DNA from: Serratia entomophila
GTDB taxonomy: Bacteria > Pseudomonadota > Gammaproteobacteria > Enterobacterales > Enterobacteriaceae
Direction: 5' to 3'
Length of the DNA stretch: 64,000 nucleotides
Assembly (NCBI RefSeq): GCF_021462285.1
Contig: NZ_CP082787.1
Span: 620,001-684,000, forward strand
Numbering within the stretch: position 1 is the stretch's first letter; every line of letters starts with the position of its first letter. This document shows positions 42,816 through 52,216 of the stretch, one piece after another. Under the pieces are notes generated by a model. The model was not told the origin of the DNA. It did no database searches and saw nothing but the letters and a program-made list of their open reading frames with translations. Made by a program: the position numbers and the translations under genes.

Positions 42816-44661
42816 CCACAACATGATGATCGAGGGGCTGATCTATCTCGGCTCCGCCGCGCTGTTCGTGCCTATTGCGGTGCGCCTCGGGCTGGGTTCG
42901 GTATTGGGCTACCTGATCGCCGGCTGCATCATCGGCCCCTGGGGGCTGAAGCTGGTGTCAGACGCCGAGTCGATCCTCACTTTCGCCGAAATCGGCGTGG
43001 TGCTGATGCTGTTTATCATCGGGCTGGAGCTGGATCCCAAACGGTTGTGGACGCTGCGCGCCTCGGTATTCGGCGGCGGCAGCATCCAGATGGCCGGCTG
43101 CGGGCTGGCGCTGAGCGCTTTTTGCTACTTCCTCGGGCTCGACTGGAAGGTGGCGCTGCTGATTGGCCTGACGCTGGCGCTGTCTTCCACCGCCATCGCC
43201 ATGCAGGCGATGAGCGAGCGCAACCTGACGCCGTCGCCGATCGGCCGCAGCTCGTTTGCCGTGCTGTTGTTCCAGGATATCGCGGCGATCCCGCTGGTGG
43301 CGATGATCCCGCTGCTGGCCAGCAGCGGCGCCACCACCACGCTGGGCGCTTTCGCCATGTCTGCCGGCAAGGTGGTGGGTGCGCTGATGATCGTGGTGCT
43401 GCTTGGCCGCTATGTCACTCGCCCGTTGCTGCATTTTGTCGCCCGTTCGGGCATGCGCGAGGTGTTCAGCGCCGTGGCGCTGTTTTTGGTATTCGGCTTC
43501 GGCATTCTGCTGGAGATGGCCGGGTTGTCGATGGCGATGGGGGCTTTCCTCGCCGGGGTGCTGCTGGCCAGCTCGGAGTATCGCCACGCGCTGGAAAGCG
43601 ATATTCAGCCGTTCAAAGGTTTGCTGCTGGGGCTGTTCTTTATCGGCGTTGGCATGTCGATCGACTTTGGCACGCTGTTCCACCATCCGCTGCTGATCGC
43701 TTCGCTGCTGCTGGGCTTTATGCTGATCAAGGCGGCGCTGCTGTGGCTGATTGGGCCGTTGCTGGGGGTGCCGAAGCGCCAGCGCGGCATGTTCGCCATT
43801 CTGTTGGGCCAGGGCAGTGAGTTCGCCTTCGTGATCTTCGGCGCGGCGCAGCTGGCGGGCGTGCTGCCGCCGGACTGGGCCAAGTCGCTGACGCTGGCGG
43901 TGGCGCTGTCGATGGCGGCTACGCCGCTGCTGTTGGTGATCGCCACACAGCTGGAGAAAAACGCGCCGAAGGAAGAACGCCCGGCGGACGTGATCGACGA
44001 CGAGAACGCCAGCGTGATCATCGCCGGTTTCGGCCGTTTCGGCCAAATCGCCGGCCGCTTACTGTTGGCCAACGGCGTGCACACCGTGGTACTGGATCAC
44101 GATCCGGACCATATCGAAACGCTGCGCAAGTTCGACGCCAAGGTGTTCTACGGCGACGCCACCCGCGCCGACCTGCTGGAAGCCGCCGGCGCCGCGCACG
44201 CCAAAGTGCTGATCAACGCCATTGACGATGTGGAGGCCAACCTGCAGCTGACCGAGTTGGCCAAGCGCCACTTCCCGCACCTGAAGGTGGTGGCGCGCGC
44301 GCGCGACGTCGACCACTGGTACCAGCTGCGCCAGCTGGGGGTGGAGAGCCCGGAGCGCGAGACCTTCGAGAGTTCGCTGCGCATCGGGCGCGAGACGCTG
44401 GAGCTGCTGGGGCTGGATGCCTACGAGGCGCGGGAAAAGGCGGATACCTTCCGCCGCTACAACCTGAAGATGCTGGAAGACACGCTGGAGAATTACCAGG
44501 ATACCGAATTCCGCATCGCCAGCCTGCAGCGGGCCAAGGAAATGCTCAGCGCGGCCATCGAGCAGGATCAGAATCGGCTGGCGCGGGTGCAGCAAACCGG
44601 CTGGCGCGGCAGCATCGACGGCAAAGCGCCGGAAGACGAGGTGGTGGAAGCGAAGGGATAA
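42808..44661 (+). CDS. kefC: KefC, glutathione-gated K+/H+ antiporter
   Basis: The 617-residue protein has an N-terminal CPA2 exchanger domain (about 12 segments, residues 1-380) and a C-terminal RCK/KTN domain starting [18 protein letters not shown] (near residue 395), which binds nucleotide and glutathione adducts. It expels potassium, acidifying the cytoplasm and protecting against electrophiles. Length matches E. coli KefC (620). Its terminator, ten bases downstream, is interrupted by a 707-bp element. Confidence 0.96.
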   Translation: MDNHNMMIEGLIYLGSAALFVPIAVRLGLGSVLGYLIAGCIIGPWGLKLVSDAESILTFAEIGVVLMLFIIGLELDPKRLWTLRASVFGGGSIQMAGCGLALSAFCYFLGLDWKVALLIGLTLALSSTAIAMQAMSERNLTPSPIGRSSFAVLLFQDIAAIPLVAMIPLLASSGATTTLGAFAMSAGKVVGALMIVVLLGRYVTRPLLHFVARSGMREVFSAVALFLVFGFGILLEMAGLSMAMGAFLAGVLLASSEYRHALESDIQPFKGLLLGLFFIGVGMSIDFGTLFHHPLLIASLLLGFMLIKAALLWLIGPLLGVPKRQRGMFAILLGQGSEFAFVIFGAAQLAGVLPPDWAKSLTLAVALSMAATPLLLVIATQLEKNAPKEERPADVIDDENASVIIAGFGRFGQIAGRLLLANGVHTVVLDHDPDHIETLRKFDAKVFYGDATRADLLEAAGAAHAKVLINAIDDVEANLQLTELAKRHFPHLKVVARARDVDHWYQLRQLGVESPERETFESSLRIGRETLELLGLDAYEAREKADTFRRYNLKMLEDTLENYQDTEFRIASLQRAKEMLSAAIEQDQNRLARVQQTGWRGSIDGKAPEDEVVEAKG

Positions 44662-44666
44662 GGGAA

Positions 44667-44683
44667 GGGGCGCCGCGATGGCG
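44667..44683 (+). terminator. Left part of the interrupted kefC terminator
   Basis: GGGGCGCC (44667-44674), loop GCGAT and GGCG (44680-44683) continue as CCCC-A and seven T at 45403-45414, after the 707-bp element and the second copy of the 12-bp duplication. Rejoined, the sequence is a perfect 8-bp stem with a 5-nt loop and T-run between the convergent kefC and LysE-type genes. Confidence 0.85.
44672..44683 (+). repeat. 12-bp target-site duplication, left copy
   Basis: GCCGCGATGGCG is repeated exactly at 45391-45402. Twelve bases is in the range known for IS4-type insertion. The duplicated stretch is the centre of the kefC terminator hairpin (GCC-GCGAT-GGC). Confidence 0.88.
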
Positions 44684-44684
44684 T

Positions 44685-44719
44685 AATGCTGGTCAGTTAA
44701 GCCTGACTGGCATTTTTTT
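44685..44719 (+). terminator. Terminator built into the left end of the 707-bp element
   Basis: AATGCTGGTCAG (44685-44696), which is the inverted end of the element, pairs with CTGACTGGCATT (44703-44714) with two G-U/U-G pairs. The stem runs into seven T. It should stop kefC transcripts in place of the terminator broken by the insertion. Confidence 0.85.
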
Positions 44720-44800
44720 ATCCAATCTCTGTACGCTCCGTGCAGGAAGAATTGCCGTAAATATCCCGCATTTCTCTGCTACCGCAATGAACGGCAATTG

Positions 44801-45012
44801 GAGGGGCCGAAGGCGCGGCCCCTCCACCCGCGCCTTCGCTTAACACCGTCTGTCCGCTGCGCGGATACCCTCGCTGCACCTGCGTTGTCGGGCGGGTCGG
44901 CTACGACAAACGTCCCTGTTAGTCTCGCCTCAACCGGCCTTCCCTGGCCGGTTGCCCCTGACAACGCCGTCTTGCTCGGCAGCCGGCGATGCGCGCCCAA
45001 GGTCAACACCCG
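44801..45012 (+). repeat. Structured intergenic repeat, copy A (direct)
   Basis: The copy starts with a 9-bp stem, GAGGGGCCG (44801-44809) with CGGCCCCTC (44816-44824). It contains the core GGCTACGACA..CGTCCCTG..GTCTCGCCT (44899-44930) and a hairpin ACCGGCC/GGCCGGT (44933-44952). Copy B at 45100-45294 has the same order of blocks on the other strand, with 27 of 32 core bases identical. Open frames across it look like artefacts. Confidence 0.75.
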
Positions 45013-45099
45013 AATCTGCCGCCACGGGGCAACCTGTCCCCCCCATTTGAGATAACCTTATTAAAGACAGTGAAAATAGTGAGATGAGCAGGGTGTTGG

Positions 45100-45294
45100 G
45101 CGCCCTTGAAGACGCCGAACGCAGGAGCGGCGCATAGGCGAAACCGCCATGGACGGCGGTTTCAGGCGAGACAGGCAGGGACGCCTGTCGTAGCCGGCCG
45201 TGATGCGCAGTGACGGAGGGAGGGGAGTTGGCGCAGCCAACCGGCTGATTGGGCGAGGGCGTGGGTTGCAAGGGGCCGCGCCTACGGCCCCTTG
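45100..45294 (-). repeat. Structured intergenic repeat, copy B (inverted)
   Basis: Read on the minus strand it begins with a 10-bp stem, CAAGGGGCCG with CGGCCCCTTG (45294-45285 and 45278-45269), around a 6-nt loop. The shared core and an AACCGCC/GGCGGTT hairpin (45142-45162) follow. The stem sequences differ from copy A but keep their pairing, so compensating changes have occurred. That suggests a selected structure rather than mere decay. Confidence 0.75.
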
Positions 45295-45390
45295 CTCGGT
45301 CGAGGCGCGTGAGCTTCATGGTACATCTCATATTCATCGACCGAAAACTTCACCAACGCCCGCAGAAAAACGCTAACTGACAAGCATTAG

Positions 45391-45402
45391 GCCGCGATGG
45401 CG
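45391..45402 (+). repeat. 12-bp target-site duplication, right copy
   Basis: GCCGCGATGGCG, identical to 44672-44683, is followed by CCCC-A and seven T, which complete the kefC terminator. Confidence 0.88.
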
Positions 45403-45416
45403 CCCCATTTTTTTGC

Positions 45417-46031
45417 TTAACTTAGCGCGACCTTGATGCCCAGCGCGATCAACATGCCGCCCAGCAATTTGTCGACGATCTTCTGGGTCTTTTCCAGCCC
45501 GCGGCGCACCGGGCCGCTTTGGATCAGGAACACCAGCAGCGGCCACCAGATGACCGACAGGCCGAGAATAATCCCCGCGTACCACAGCTTCTCCCCCAAA
45601 CCGGAATCGATCTGCAGCACCTGGGTAAATACCGCCAGGAAGAACAGCGTGGCCTTCGGGTTCAGCAGGTTGCACAGATAGCCCTGCACAAAGGCGCTCT
45701 TCAGGCTGACCTGTTGGCGCGGCAGGTTGCTGACGTTCATCTTGCCGCCGCCGCGCGACAGCAGCGCCTGGATGCCGACCCAAATCAGGTAGGCCGCCCC
45801 GGCGTATTTAAGCAGGTTGAACAGCCACGGCGTGGTGGTGATCACCACCGCCAGCCCGGCGACGCAGTAGGACATATGAGTGGCGACGCCGCAGATCACC
45901 CCGCAGGCGGTCATCATTGCCGCCAGGCGCGGATAGCGGGCGGCGTTTTTGATCACCAGGAAAAAATCCGGGCCGGGTGACAGCATGCCGAGAGCGGCGA
46001 TGCCGGCGACGAACAGCGAAGTTTCAAGCAT
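45417..46031 (-). CDS. LysE/RhtB-family amino-acid exporter
   Basis: The 204-residue protein has six hydrophobic segments and the family signature GMLSPGPDFFLVIKNAARYP near residue 15, plus CNLLNPKATLFFLAVF near 120. Relatives such as RhtB, RhtC and ArgO export homoserine, threonine, arginine or cysteine. The substrate here is not predictable. It is convergent with kefC across the split terminator and divergent from yjjP. Confidence 0.88.
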   Translation of the reverse strand: MLETSLFVAGIAALGMLSPGPDFFLVIKNAARYPRLAAMMTACGVICGVATHMSYCVAGLAVVITTTPWLFNLLKYAGAAYLIWVGIQALLSRGGGKMNVSNLPRQQVSLKSAFVQGYLCNLLNPKATLFFLAVFTQVLQIDSGLGEKLWYAGIILGLSVIWWPLLVFLIQSGPVRRGLEKTQKIVDKLLGGMLIALGIKVALS

Positions 46032-46160
46032 GGTTGGCGTCTCTGCGCAAAAGGCCTAATGCCGACGATAATAACGCCGCTTCCCCTGATGCGCATCAAC
46101 CCAATGAGGTAATGTTTGCCACTATGATGAATATTCACTCAGCGCGAACGATGGGGCTCT

Positions 46161-46961
46161 ATGCATCAGACTACCCTTACAGACAGGCCGGAACCGCACC
46201 GGCTGCAGCGTGAAATTACCCGGCTGTGTATTCAATGCGCTTTGCTGCTGCTGCAGCACGGCGCCGAGAGCACGGTAGTGGAACAGCTATCGACCCGGCT
46301 GGGGCTGGCGCTGGGAATGGACGGCGTGGAAAGCTCCATCTCGGCCAATGCGGTGGTGCTGACCACTCTCAGCAACGGCGCCTGCGTGACCACCACCCGC
46401 AAGAACGTCGATCGCGGCATCAACATGCAAATGGTGACCGAGGTGCAGCATATCGTGATCCTCGCCGAACATCGGCTGGCGGACGCGCACGATGTGGCGC
46501 GGCGCTTCGAGAAGCTGCGGCCGCTGCGCTATCCGCGCTGGCTGGTGGTGGTGATGGTGGGGCTGTCGTGCGGCTGCTTCAGCATGCTTAACGGCGGCGG
46601 CGGGGATGCGTTCGCGGTCACCTTTATCGCCAGCGGCGTGGCGATGCTGGTGCGTCAACTGCTCACTGCGCGCCATATGAATCCGCTGATCAACTTTTGT
46701 CTGACGGCGTTCGTCGCCACCTCGGTATCCGGGCTGTTGCTGCGGCTGGCGGCCTTCAGCCACACCTCCAGCGTGGCGATGGCCGCCAGCGTTCTGCTGT
46801 TGGTGCCGGGCTTTCCGCTGATCAACGCGGTGGCGGACATGTTTAAAGGCCACGTGAATACCGGTCTGGCGCGTTGGGCGATGGCCAGCCTGCTCACGCT
46901 GGCCACCTGTATCGGCGTAGTGATGGCGATGTCGCTGTGGGATTTGCGGGGGTGGTCATGA
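46161..46961 (+). CDS. yjjP: YjjP, ThrE-type exporter large half (DUF1212)
   Basis: The 266-residue protein has an N-terminal cytoplasmic domain with [20 protein letters not shown] and [20 protein letters not shown], and about five membrane segments from residue 130. It is close to E. coli YjjP, which with YjjB forms the split version of the ThrE threonine/serine exporter and has been linked to succinate export. Its TGA overlaps the yjjB ATG (ATGA), a sign of coupled translation. Confidence 0.93.
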   Translation: MHQTTLTDRPEPHRLQREITRLCIQCALLLLQHGAESTVVEQLSTRLGLALGMDGVESSISANAVVLTTLSNGACVTTTRKNVDRGINMQMVTEVQHIVILAEHRLADAHDVARRFEKLRPLRYPRWLVVVMVGLSCGCFSMLNGGGGDAFAVTFIASGVAMLVRQLLTARHMNPLINFCLTAFVATSVSGLLLRLAAFSHTSSVAMAASVLLLVPGFPLINAVADMFKGHVNTGLARWAMASLLTLATCIGVVMAMSLWDLRGWS

Positions 46962-47422
46962 GTCTGTGGTGGGCTTTGCTGCAGGAGATGCTGCTGGCGG
47001 CGGTGCCGGCGCTGGGCTTCGCCATGGTGTTCAACGTGCCGGTGCGTGCGCTGCGCTATTGCGCCCTGCTTGGCGCGGTGGGCCGCGGTTCGCGCATGCT
47101 GATGATGCATGTCGGTATGAACATCGAGTGGGCGTCGCTGTTGGCGGCGATCCTGATCGGCATCATCGGCATTTACTGGTCGCGTTGGCTGCTGGCGCAT
47201 CCGAAGGTGTTTACCGTGGCGGCGGTGATCCCGATGTTCCCCGGCATTTCCGCTTATACCGCCATGATCACCGTGGTGGAGATTTCGCACCTGGGCTACA
47301 GCGAGGCCCTGATGGAGGCGATGGTCACCCACTTTCTCAAGGCCAGTTTTATCGTCGGCGCGTTGTCGATCGGCCTGTCGTTGCCGGGGCTGTGGTTATA
47401 CCGCAAACGCCCTGGAGTATGA
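46958..47422 (+). CDS. yjjB: YjjB, ThrE-type exporter small half (DUF3815)
   Basis: The 154-residue membrane protein has about five segments and starts [20 protein letters not shown]. The blocks [17 protein letters not shown] and [14 protein letters not shown] are typical of the C-terminal ThrE half. The ATG at 46958 overlaps the yjjP stop. It should form one transporter with YjjP in the inner membrane. In E. coli the pair is near 99 min; here it sits before folA. Confidence 0.93.
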   Translation: MSLWWALLQEMLLAAVPALGFAMVFNVPVRALRYCALLGAVGRGSRMLMMHVGMNIEWASLLAAILIGIIGIYWSRWLLAHPKVFTVAAVIPMFPGISAYTAMITVVEISHLGYSEALMEAMVTHFLKASFIVGALSIGLSLPGLWLYRKRPGV

Positions 47423-47565
47423 ATTTCTGCGGCTATAAATCGTTGGTTATTAGATATACTGATAAGAGCTATCTTATATATTCATCTTGCTTGATTCGCC
47501 TATCGACGGCAGATTGGCCTTTACGTATAGTGTCAGCAATTTTGCTGCCTATACAGGGTTAAACA

Positions 47566-48048
47566 ATGATTATCAGCCTGATCGCTGCCTTGGCGGCGGA
47601 TCGCGTTATTGGCATGGAAAACGCCATGCCGTGGCACCTGCCGGCGGACCTGGCGTGGTTTAAACGCAACACGTTGAATAAGCCCGTTATTATGGGCCGT
47701 AAGACCTTTGAGTCTATTGGCCGCCCGCTGCCGGGCCGCCACAATATCGTTCTGAGCAGCCGCCCGGGCAACGAAACCGGGGTGACCTGGGCCACTTCGT
47801 TGGATGAAGCCCTGGCCGCGGCGGGCGACGTGGCAGAAGTGATGGTGATGGGCGGCGGGCGTATTTACACCCAGTTCCTGGCGCGCGCCAACCGCATGTA
47901 CCTGACGCACATCGACGCCGAAGTCGGTGGCGACACTCACTTCCCAGACTACGAGCCGGACGAGTGGGAAACCTCGTTCAGTGAATTCCACGACGCGGAC
48001 GAGCTGAATTCTCACAGCTACTGCTTCGAGATTTTAGAGCGCCGCTGA
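47566..48048 (+). CDS. folA: FolA, dihydrofolate reductase
   Basis: The 160-residue enzyme reduces dihydrofolate with NADPH and is the trimethoprim target. The active-site acid is D28 in [12 protein letters not shown], with [16 protein letters not shown] for NADPH binding and [13 protein letters not shown] later. One extra residue after Met shifts numbering by one from E. coli (D27). It looks wild type. A TATAGT -10 at about 47527-47532 is a likely promoter element. Confidence 0.98.
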   Translation: MIISLIAALAADRVIGMENAMPWHLPADLAWFKRNTLNKPVIMGRKTFESIGRPLPGRHNIVLSSRPGNETGVTWATSLDEALAAAGDVAEVMVMGGGRIYTQFLARANRMYLTHIDAEVGGDTHFPDYEPDEWETSFSEFHDADELNSHSYCFEILERR

Positions 48049-48075
48049 TTTTTTAGGCGTTAACCGTTTCTCCTG

Positions 48076-48108
48076 AGGGCGCAAGCAATTGCGCCCTTTG
48101 TCGTTTTT
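48076..48108 (+). terminator. folA terminator
   Basis: AGGGCGCAA (48076-48084), GCAA and TTGCGCCCT (48089-48097) are followed by TTGTCGTTTTT. The GCAA tetraloop makes it stable. Confidence 0.8.
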
Positions 48109-48227
48109 GCCTCTTCTGCCTGTAACATTTCCGTCACACTTCCTGATTAGTATGAAGCCCAACTCTGAGCGCCCCGGCAACTCTGGTGAATCTCGATCGT
48201 GGCGCCATTACAAAAGGAAAGTGAGCT

Positions 48228-50117
48228 ATGACGACCAAAATTGAGCAATTAGATGCCGACCGCCTGATAGATCCCACCCGTCGCAAACTGCTGCTCGGCA
48301 GCGCCGGCGCCGTCGGCCTGGCCGGTTTTCTTGGCGGCGGTATCTGGACGGTGTCCGCCGAGGCGTTGGCCGAAGATCTGCCGCCCAACAAGCTGCTCGG
48401 CTTCAAGGGCATTGCCGCCTCCACCGCCGACGAGGTGGCGATTGCGCCGGGCTACCGCGCCGATGTGTTGATCTCCTGGGGAGAGCCGCTGGTGGATGGC
48501 GCGCCCGCCTTCGATCCGCAGGGCAACAACAGCGCCGCCGATCAGGAAAAACAGTTTGGCGATAACAACGACGGCATGAGCTTTTTCCCGATCGACGACG
48601 GCCACGGCGTGATGGCTATCAACAATGAATACGTCAATGAGCAATACCTGTTCGCCCACGGCGGCGCCAAGGCCGCCAGCCTGGAAGAGGTGCGCAAATC
48701 CCAGGCGGCGCACGGGGTTTCCATCGTGGCGGTGCGCCGGACAGGCGACGGCCAGCGCTGGGAGGTGGAGCGCCCGTCGCGCTATAACCGCCGCATTACC
48801 GCCAACACAGAAATGCAATTCAGCGGCCCGGCCGCCGGCCACGCGCTGCTGCAAACCGCCGCCGACCCCAGCGGGCGCAAGGTGTTGGGCACCTTCGGCA
48901 ACTGCGCCAACGGCAAAACGCCGTGGGGCACCTACCTGACCTGCGAAGAGAACTTCGACACCTATTTCGGTACTCACCAGGCCGATTACCAAACCACCGC
49001 GGAGCAGAAACGTTATACGCTGAAGGCCGGCGAACCGGAGCGCAACTGGCCGGATTACGATGAACGTTTTGACGTGGCGAAGAACCCGAACGAATTCAAC
49101 CGCCACGGCTGGATCGTGGAAATCGATCCGTTGAACCCCACGTCGACGCCGATCAAACGCACCGCGCTGGGCCGTTTCAAGCATGAGAATGCGGCGGTTA
49201 CCCTAGCCAAAGACGGCCGACTGGTGGTGTACATGGGCGATGACGAGCGTGGCGAGCATATCTATAAATACGTTTCCAAAGGCGTGGTGGACGTCGCCAA
49301 CCCGGCGAACAACTGCAGTCTGCTGGACGAGGGCACGCTGTACGTGGCGCAATTCGACGGCGACGCCGGCGGCACGCCGCTGAAGGGCACCGGGCGCTGG
49401 ATAGCGCTGGAGTTCGGCAAGAATGGCCTGACGCCGGAAAATGGCTTCCGCGACGAAGGAGAAGTGCTGATCTTCGCCCGCAAAGCGGCGGCGCAGGTGG
49501 GGGCGACCAAAATGGATCGCCCGGAATGGATCGCGGTCAATCCGCATGACGGACGCGCTTACTGCACCCTGACCAATAACAGCAAACGCGGCGAGGAAGG
49601 GATGCCGCTCAATGCCGCCAACCCGCGGCCAAACAACATTTACGGCCAGATCATCCGCTGGGACGAGGGCGGCGACGCCACGGCGGAGAGCTTCGCCTGG
49701 GATATCTACGCGCTGTGCGGCAACCCGATCGCTCACCCGGAAGGGGTCAACCGCGGCACGCCGAACATCACGGCGGACAACACCTTCAACAGCCCGGATG
49801 GCTTGGGCTTTGACCAGGCCGGCCGCCTGTGGATCCTGACCGACGGCAAATACAGCAACAAGGGCGACTATGTCGGCCAGGGCAACAACCAGATGTTGGT
49901 GGGCGACCCGCACAGCGGTGAGATCCGGCGCTTTATGGTCGGCCCGAAATCCTGCGAGCTGACCGGCATCACCTTTACCCCGGACTATAAGACGATGTTC
50001 GTCAACGTGCAGCATCCGGGCGAAGAGGGCGATTCCCACTTCCCGAACAACAGCCCGCGGCCGCGTTCATCGGTGCTGATGATCACGCGTGAGGATGGCG
50101 GAGTGATAGGGGCGTAA
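48228..50117 (+). CDS. PhoX-like phosphatase (DUF839), Tat-exported
   Basis: The 629-residue protein has a twin-arginine signal (DPTRRKLLLGSAGAVG, R18-R19) followed by a hydrophobic stretch. The PhoX/DUF839 beta-propeller domain has GNCANGKTPWGTYLTCEENFD (its cysteines may include the iron ligand) and HGWIVEIDP. PhoX enzymes are calcium/iron phosphatases acting on phosphate monoesters in the periplasm after folded export. It sits between folA and apaH, where E. coli has no gene. AAAGGAAAG precedes the ATG. No Pho box was found by eye in 48109-48227. Confidence 0.85.
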   Translation: MTTKIEQLDADRLIDPTRRKLLLGSAGAVGLAGFLGGGIWTVSAEALAEDLPPNKLLGFKGIAASTADEVAIAPGYRADVLISWGEPLVDGAPAFDPQGNNSAADQEKQFGDNNDGMSFFPIDDGHGVMAINNEYVNEQYLFAHGGAKAASLEEVRKSQAAHGVSIVAVRRTGDGQRWEVERPSRYNRRITANTEMQFSGPAAGHALLQTAADPSGRKVLGTFGNCANGKTPWGTYLTCEENFDTYFGTHQADYQTTAEQKRYTLKAGEPERNWPDYDERFDVAKNPNEFNRHGWIVEIDPLNPTSTPIKRTALGRFKHENAAVTLAKDGRLVVYMGDDERGEHIYKYVSKGVVDVANPANNCSLLDEGTLYVAQFDGDAGGTPLKGTGRWIALEFGKNGLTPENGFRDEGEVLIFARKAAAQVGATKMDRPEWIAVNPHDGRAYCTLTNNSKRGEEGMPLNAANPRPNNIYGQIIRWDEGGDATAESFAWDIYALCGNPIAHPEGVNRGTPNITADNTFNSPDGLGFDQAGRLWILTDGKYSNKGDYVGQGNNQMLVGDPHSGEIRRFMVGPKSCELTGITFTPDYKTMFVNVQHPGEEGDSHFPNNSPRPRSSVLMITREDGGVIGA

Positions 50118-50127
50118 TACAATAATG

Positions 50128-50148
50128 AGGCGGCCGCTTTGGCCGCCT
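50128..50148. terminator. Hairpin between phoX-like gene and apaH
   Basis: AGGCGGCC (50128-50135), GCTTT and GGCCGCCT (50141-50148) lie between convergent genes. T-runs on both sides are poor, so termination may be partial. Confidence 0.45.
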
Positions 50149-50154
50149 TAACGA

Positions 50155-51006
50155 TCAGGATGCAGCCAGGCGGGTGGTCGTGTCGGGCATGGCGCCGCGG
50201 TTGGCGGGTTGGGTAAAGTAGCGGCGGTCTTCCCAGCGCAGCATGGTCAGATCCCCGCCCCAGCAGCAGCCGGTATCCAGCCCGATAATGCCTTCCGGGG
50301 TGCCTTTGCCTTCCAGCGAAGCCCAGTGGCCGAAGATAATGGTGTAGTCGGCCTCCACCAGGCGCGGTAACTCGAACCAGGGCTTCAACGGCGCAGGCGC
50401 AGTGCCCGGCGCATCTTTGCAAATCATGTCGAGCTGCCCGTTGGGGAAGCAGTAGCGCATGCGGGTCAACGCATTGGTGCTGAAACGCAGGCGCGCCAGG
50501 CCGCTCAGCTCCGGCGACCAGTTGTTCGGCATATCGCCGTACATGGCGTCCAGGAACAGCGGATAACTGTCGCTGCTCAGCACCGCCTCCACCTCACGCG
50601 CGCAAGTTTTTGCCGTCTCGATGTCCCACTGCGGGGTAATGCCGGCATGCGCCATCACCAGCTTCAGCTCATCGTCTACCTGCAGCACCGGCTGGCGACG
50701 CAGCCAGTTGATCAGCTCATCGGCGTCCGGCGCTTCCAGCAGCGGGGTGATGCGGTCTTTGGGTTTGTTGCGGCTGATGCCGGCGTAGACCGCCAGCAGG
50801 TGCAGATCGTGGTTGCCCAGCACCATGCGCACCGCCGGGCCGAGCGAACGCACGTAGCGCAGCACGTCCAGCGAACCTGGCCCGCGGGCCACCAGATCGC
50901 CGGTCAGCCAGAGCCGGTCGCGCTGCGGATCGAAAGAAACCTGGGCCAATAGCGACTGCAGTTCATCGAAACAGCCATGAACGTCGCCGATAAGGTATGT
51001 CGACAT
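50155..51006 (-). CDS. apaH: ApaH, symmetrical diadenosine tetraphosphatase
   Basis: The 283-residue metallophosphatase has the motifs [10 protein letters not shown] (residue 7), [11 protein letters not shown] (near 36) and GNHDLHLL (near 63). It splits Ap4A into two ADP and removes Np4 caps from RNA. Length matches E. coli ApaH (280). It is the last gene of the lptD-surA-pdxA-rsmA-apaG-apaH run, two bases after apaG. Confidence 0.97.
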   Translation of the reverse strand: MSTYLIGDVHGCFDELQSLLAQVSFDPQRDRLWLTGDLVARGPGSLDVLRYVRSLGPAVRMVLGNHDLHLLAVYAGISRNKPKDRITPLLEAPDADELINWLRRQPVLQVDDELKLVMAHAGITPQWDIETAKTCAREVEAVLSSDSYPLFLDAMYGDMPNNWSPELSGLARLRFSTNALTRMRYCFPNGQLDMICKDAPGTAPAPLKPWFELPRLVEADYTIIFGHWASLEGKGTPEGIIGLDTGCCWGGDLTMLRWEDRRYFTQPANRGAMPDTTTRLAAS

Positions 51007-51008
51007 AT

Positions 51009-51386
51009 TTAATGGATCAGCGTTGGAATAGCTAAGCGGAACACGGGAATAGCGGTCTGGAACGGTTGACCCTGATGGTCAACCATTTCGTAGTGGCCTT
51101 CCATGGTGCCCAGCGGCGTCTCGAGGATCGCGCCGCTGGTGTATTGGAATTCGCCGCCGGGCGGGATCAGCGGCTGTTCGCCGATGACCCCTTCACCCTG
51201 GACTTCGGTCTGGCGGCCGTTGCTGTTGGTGATCAGCCAGTAACGGCCCAGCAGCTGCACGTTGAAACGCCCCAGATTGCGGATGGTGATGGTATAGGCG
51301 AAGACATAACGCTCTTCTTCAGGAATCGACTGTGATTCCACATAGATGCTCTGAACCTGAATACATACACGGGGCGAATCAATCAT
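51009..51386 (-). CDS. apaG: ApaG (CO2+/MG2+ efflux-associated, FN3-like fold)
   Basis: The 125-residue protein equals E. coli ApaG in length and carries the DUF525 blocks [11 protein letters not shown] and [14 protein letters not shown]. The fold is fibronectin type III-like. Its molecular role is unresolved; it is linked to metal homeostasis and occurs next to apaH and rsmA in many bacteria. It lies 11 bases after rsmA. Confidence 0.95.
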   Translation of the reverse strand: MIDSPRVCIQVQSIYVESQSIPEEERYVFAYTITIRNLGRFNVQLLGRYWLITNSNGRQTEVQGEGVIGEQPLIPPGGEFQYTSGAILETPLGTMEGHYEMVDHQGQPFQTAIPVFRLAIPTLIH

Positions 51387-51397
51387 GAAACAACTCC

Positions 51398-52216
51398 TTA
51401 TTGCTGCGGTGCTGGGTTAGCTGAAAGCCAGTTTGCCAGCTTGCAGTACTGCGCCACAGAAATATTCTCTGCTCTGAGCGAAGGATCGATGCCTAACTCC
51501 GTCAGCTGTTCCGGAGTGAACAGATCGCCCAGGCTGTTGCGGATGGTTTTCCGACGCTGGTTGAACGCCTGAGTGGTAATGCGGCTCAGCATGCGCACGT
51601 CACCCACCGGGTTTGGCATCACGCCGTGCGGCACCAGACGCACTACGGCGGAGTCGACCTTCGGCGCCGGAGTGAATGAAGTTGGCGGCACTTCCAGCAC
51701 CGGGATGACGTTGCAGTAATACTGCGCCATCACGGTCAAACGCCCGTAAGCCTTGCTGTTCGGGCCGGCGACCAGACGGTTTACCACCTCTTTCTGCAAC
51801 ATGAAGTGCATGTCGCGGATTGCCTGAGTATAGCTGAAAAGGTGGAACATCAGCGGCGTCGAAATATTGTAGGGCAGGTTACCAAATACGCGCAGCGGTT
51901 GGCCTGCCTGCTCGGCCATTTCGGCGAAATTCACCGTCATGGCGTCTTGCTGGTGAATGGTCAGCTTGTCTTTCAGCTGCGGATGGTTCTCCAGCCGGGC
52001 GGCCAGATCGCGGTCCAGCTCGATCACCGTCATGCGGTCCATGCGCGCGCCAACCGGCTCGGTCAAGGCGCCGAGGCCCGGGCCGATCTCTACCACCGCT
52101 TCGCCCGGTTGCGGGTGAATGGCGGAGACAATGCTATCGATGACAAACTGATCGGTTAAAAAGTTTTGTCCAAAGCGTTTGCGGGCAAAGTGCCCTTGGT
52201 GGACTCTGTTATTCAT
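51398..52216 (-). CDS. rsmA: RsmA/KsgA, 16S rRNA dimethyladenosine transferase
   Basis: The 272-residue SAM enzyme has the motif [15 protein letters not shown] (near residue 42) and the adenine-specific catalytic motif NLPYNISTP (near 113). It dimethylates A1518 and A1519 late in 30S assembly; loss gives kasugamycin resistance. Length matches E. coli RsmA (273). Its start overlaps the pdxA stop by eight bases. Confidence 0.97.
   Translation of the reverse strand: MNNRVHQGHFARKRFGQNFLTDQFVIDSIVSAIHPQPGEAVVEIGPGLGALTEPVGARMDRMTVIELDRDLAARLENHPQLKDKLTIHQQDAMTVNFAEMAEQAGQPLRVFGNLPYNISTPLMFHLFSYTQAIRDMHFMLQKEVVNRLVAGPNSKAYGRLTVMAQYYCNVIPVLEVPPTSFTPAPKVDSAVVRLVPHGVMPNPVGDVRMLSRITTQAFNQRRKTIRNSLGDLFTPEQLTELGIDPSLRAENISVAQYCKLANWLSANPAPQQ

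Larger units (their letters stand above)
44684..45390. mobile_element. Non-autonomous (MITE-like) element with IS4-type ends, 707 bp
   Basis: The ends read TAATGCTGGTCAGTTAAG (left, from 44684) and TAATGCTTGTCAGTTAGC (right, read inward from 45389); 15 of the first 16 bases match. Exact 12-bp duplications flank it. The ends resemble those of E. coli IS4 (TAATGCCGATCAGTTAAG, from memory) and, more distantly, of the IS4-family element at 9737 (13 of 18, all differences transitions). No transposase frame is present. The body is two inverted copies of a structured repeat. One extra G at 45390 leaves the right edge uncertain by a base. Confidence 0.8.

Noticed and set aside
44930..45337. A 135-codon minus-strand frame and shorter frames in the 707-bp element
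   Set aside because: They cover the paired arms of the structured repeats, show no domain and do not keep frame between copies A and B.
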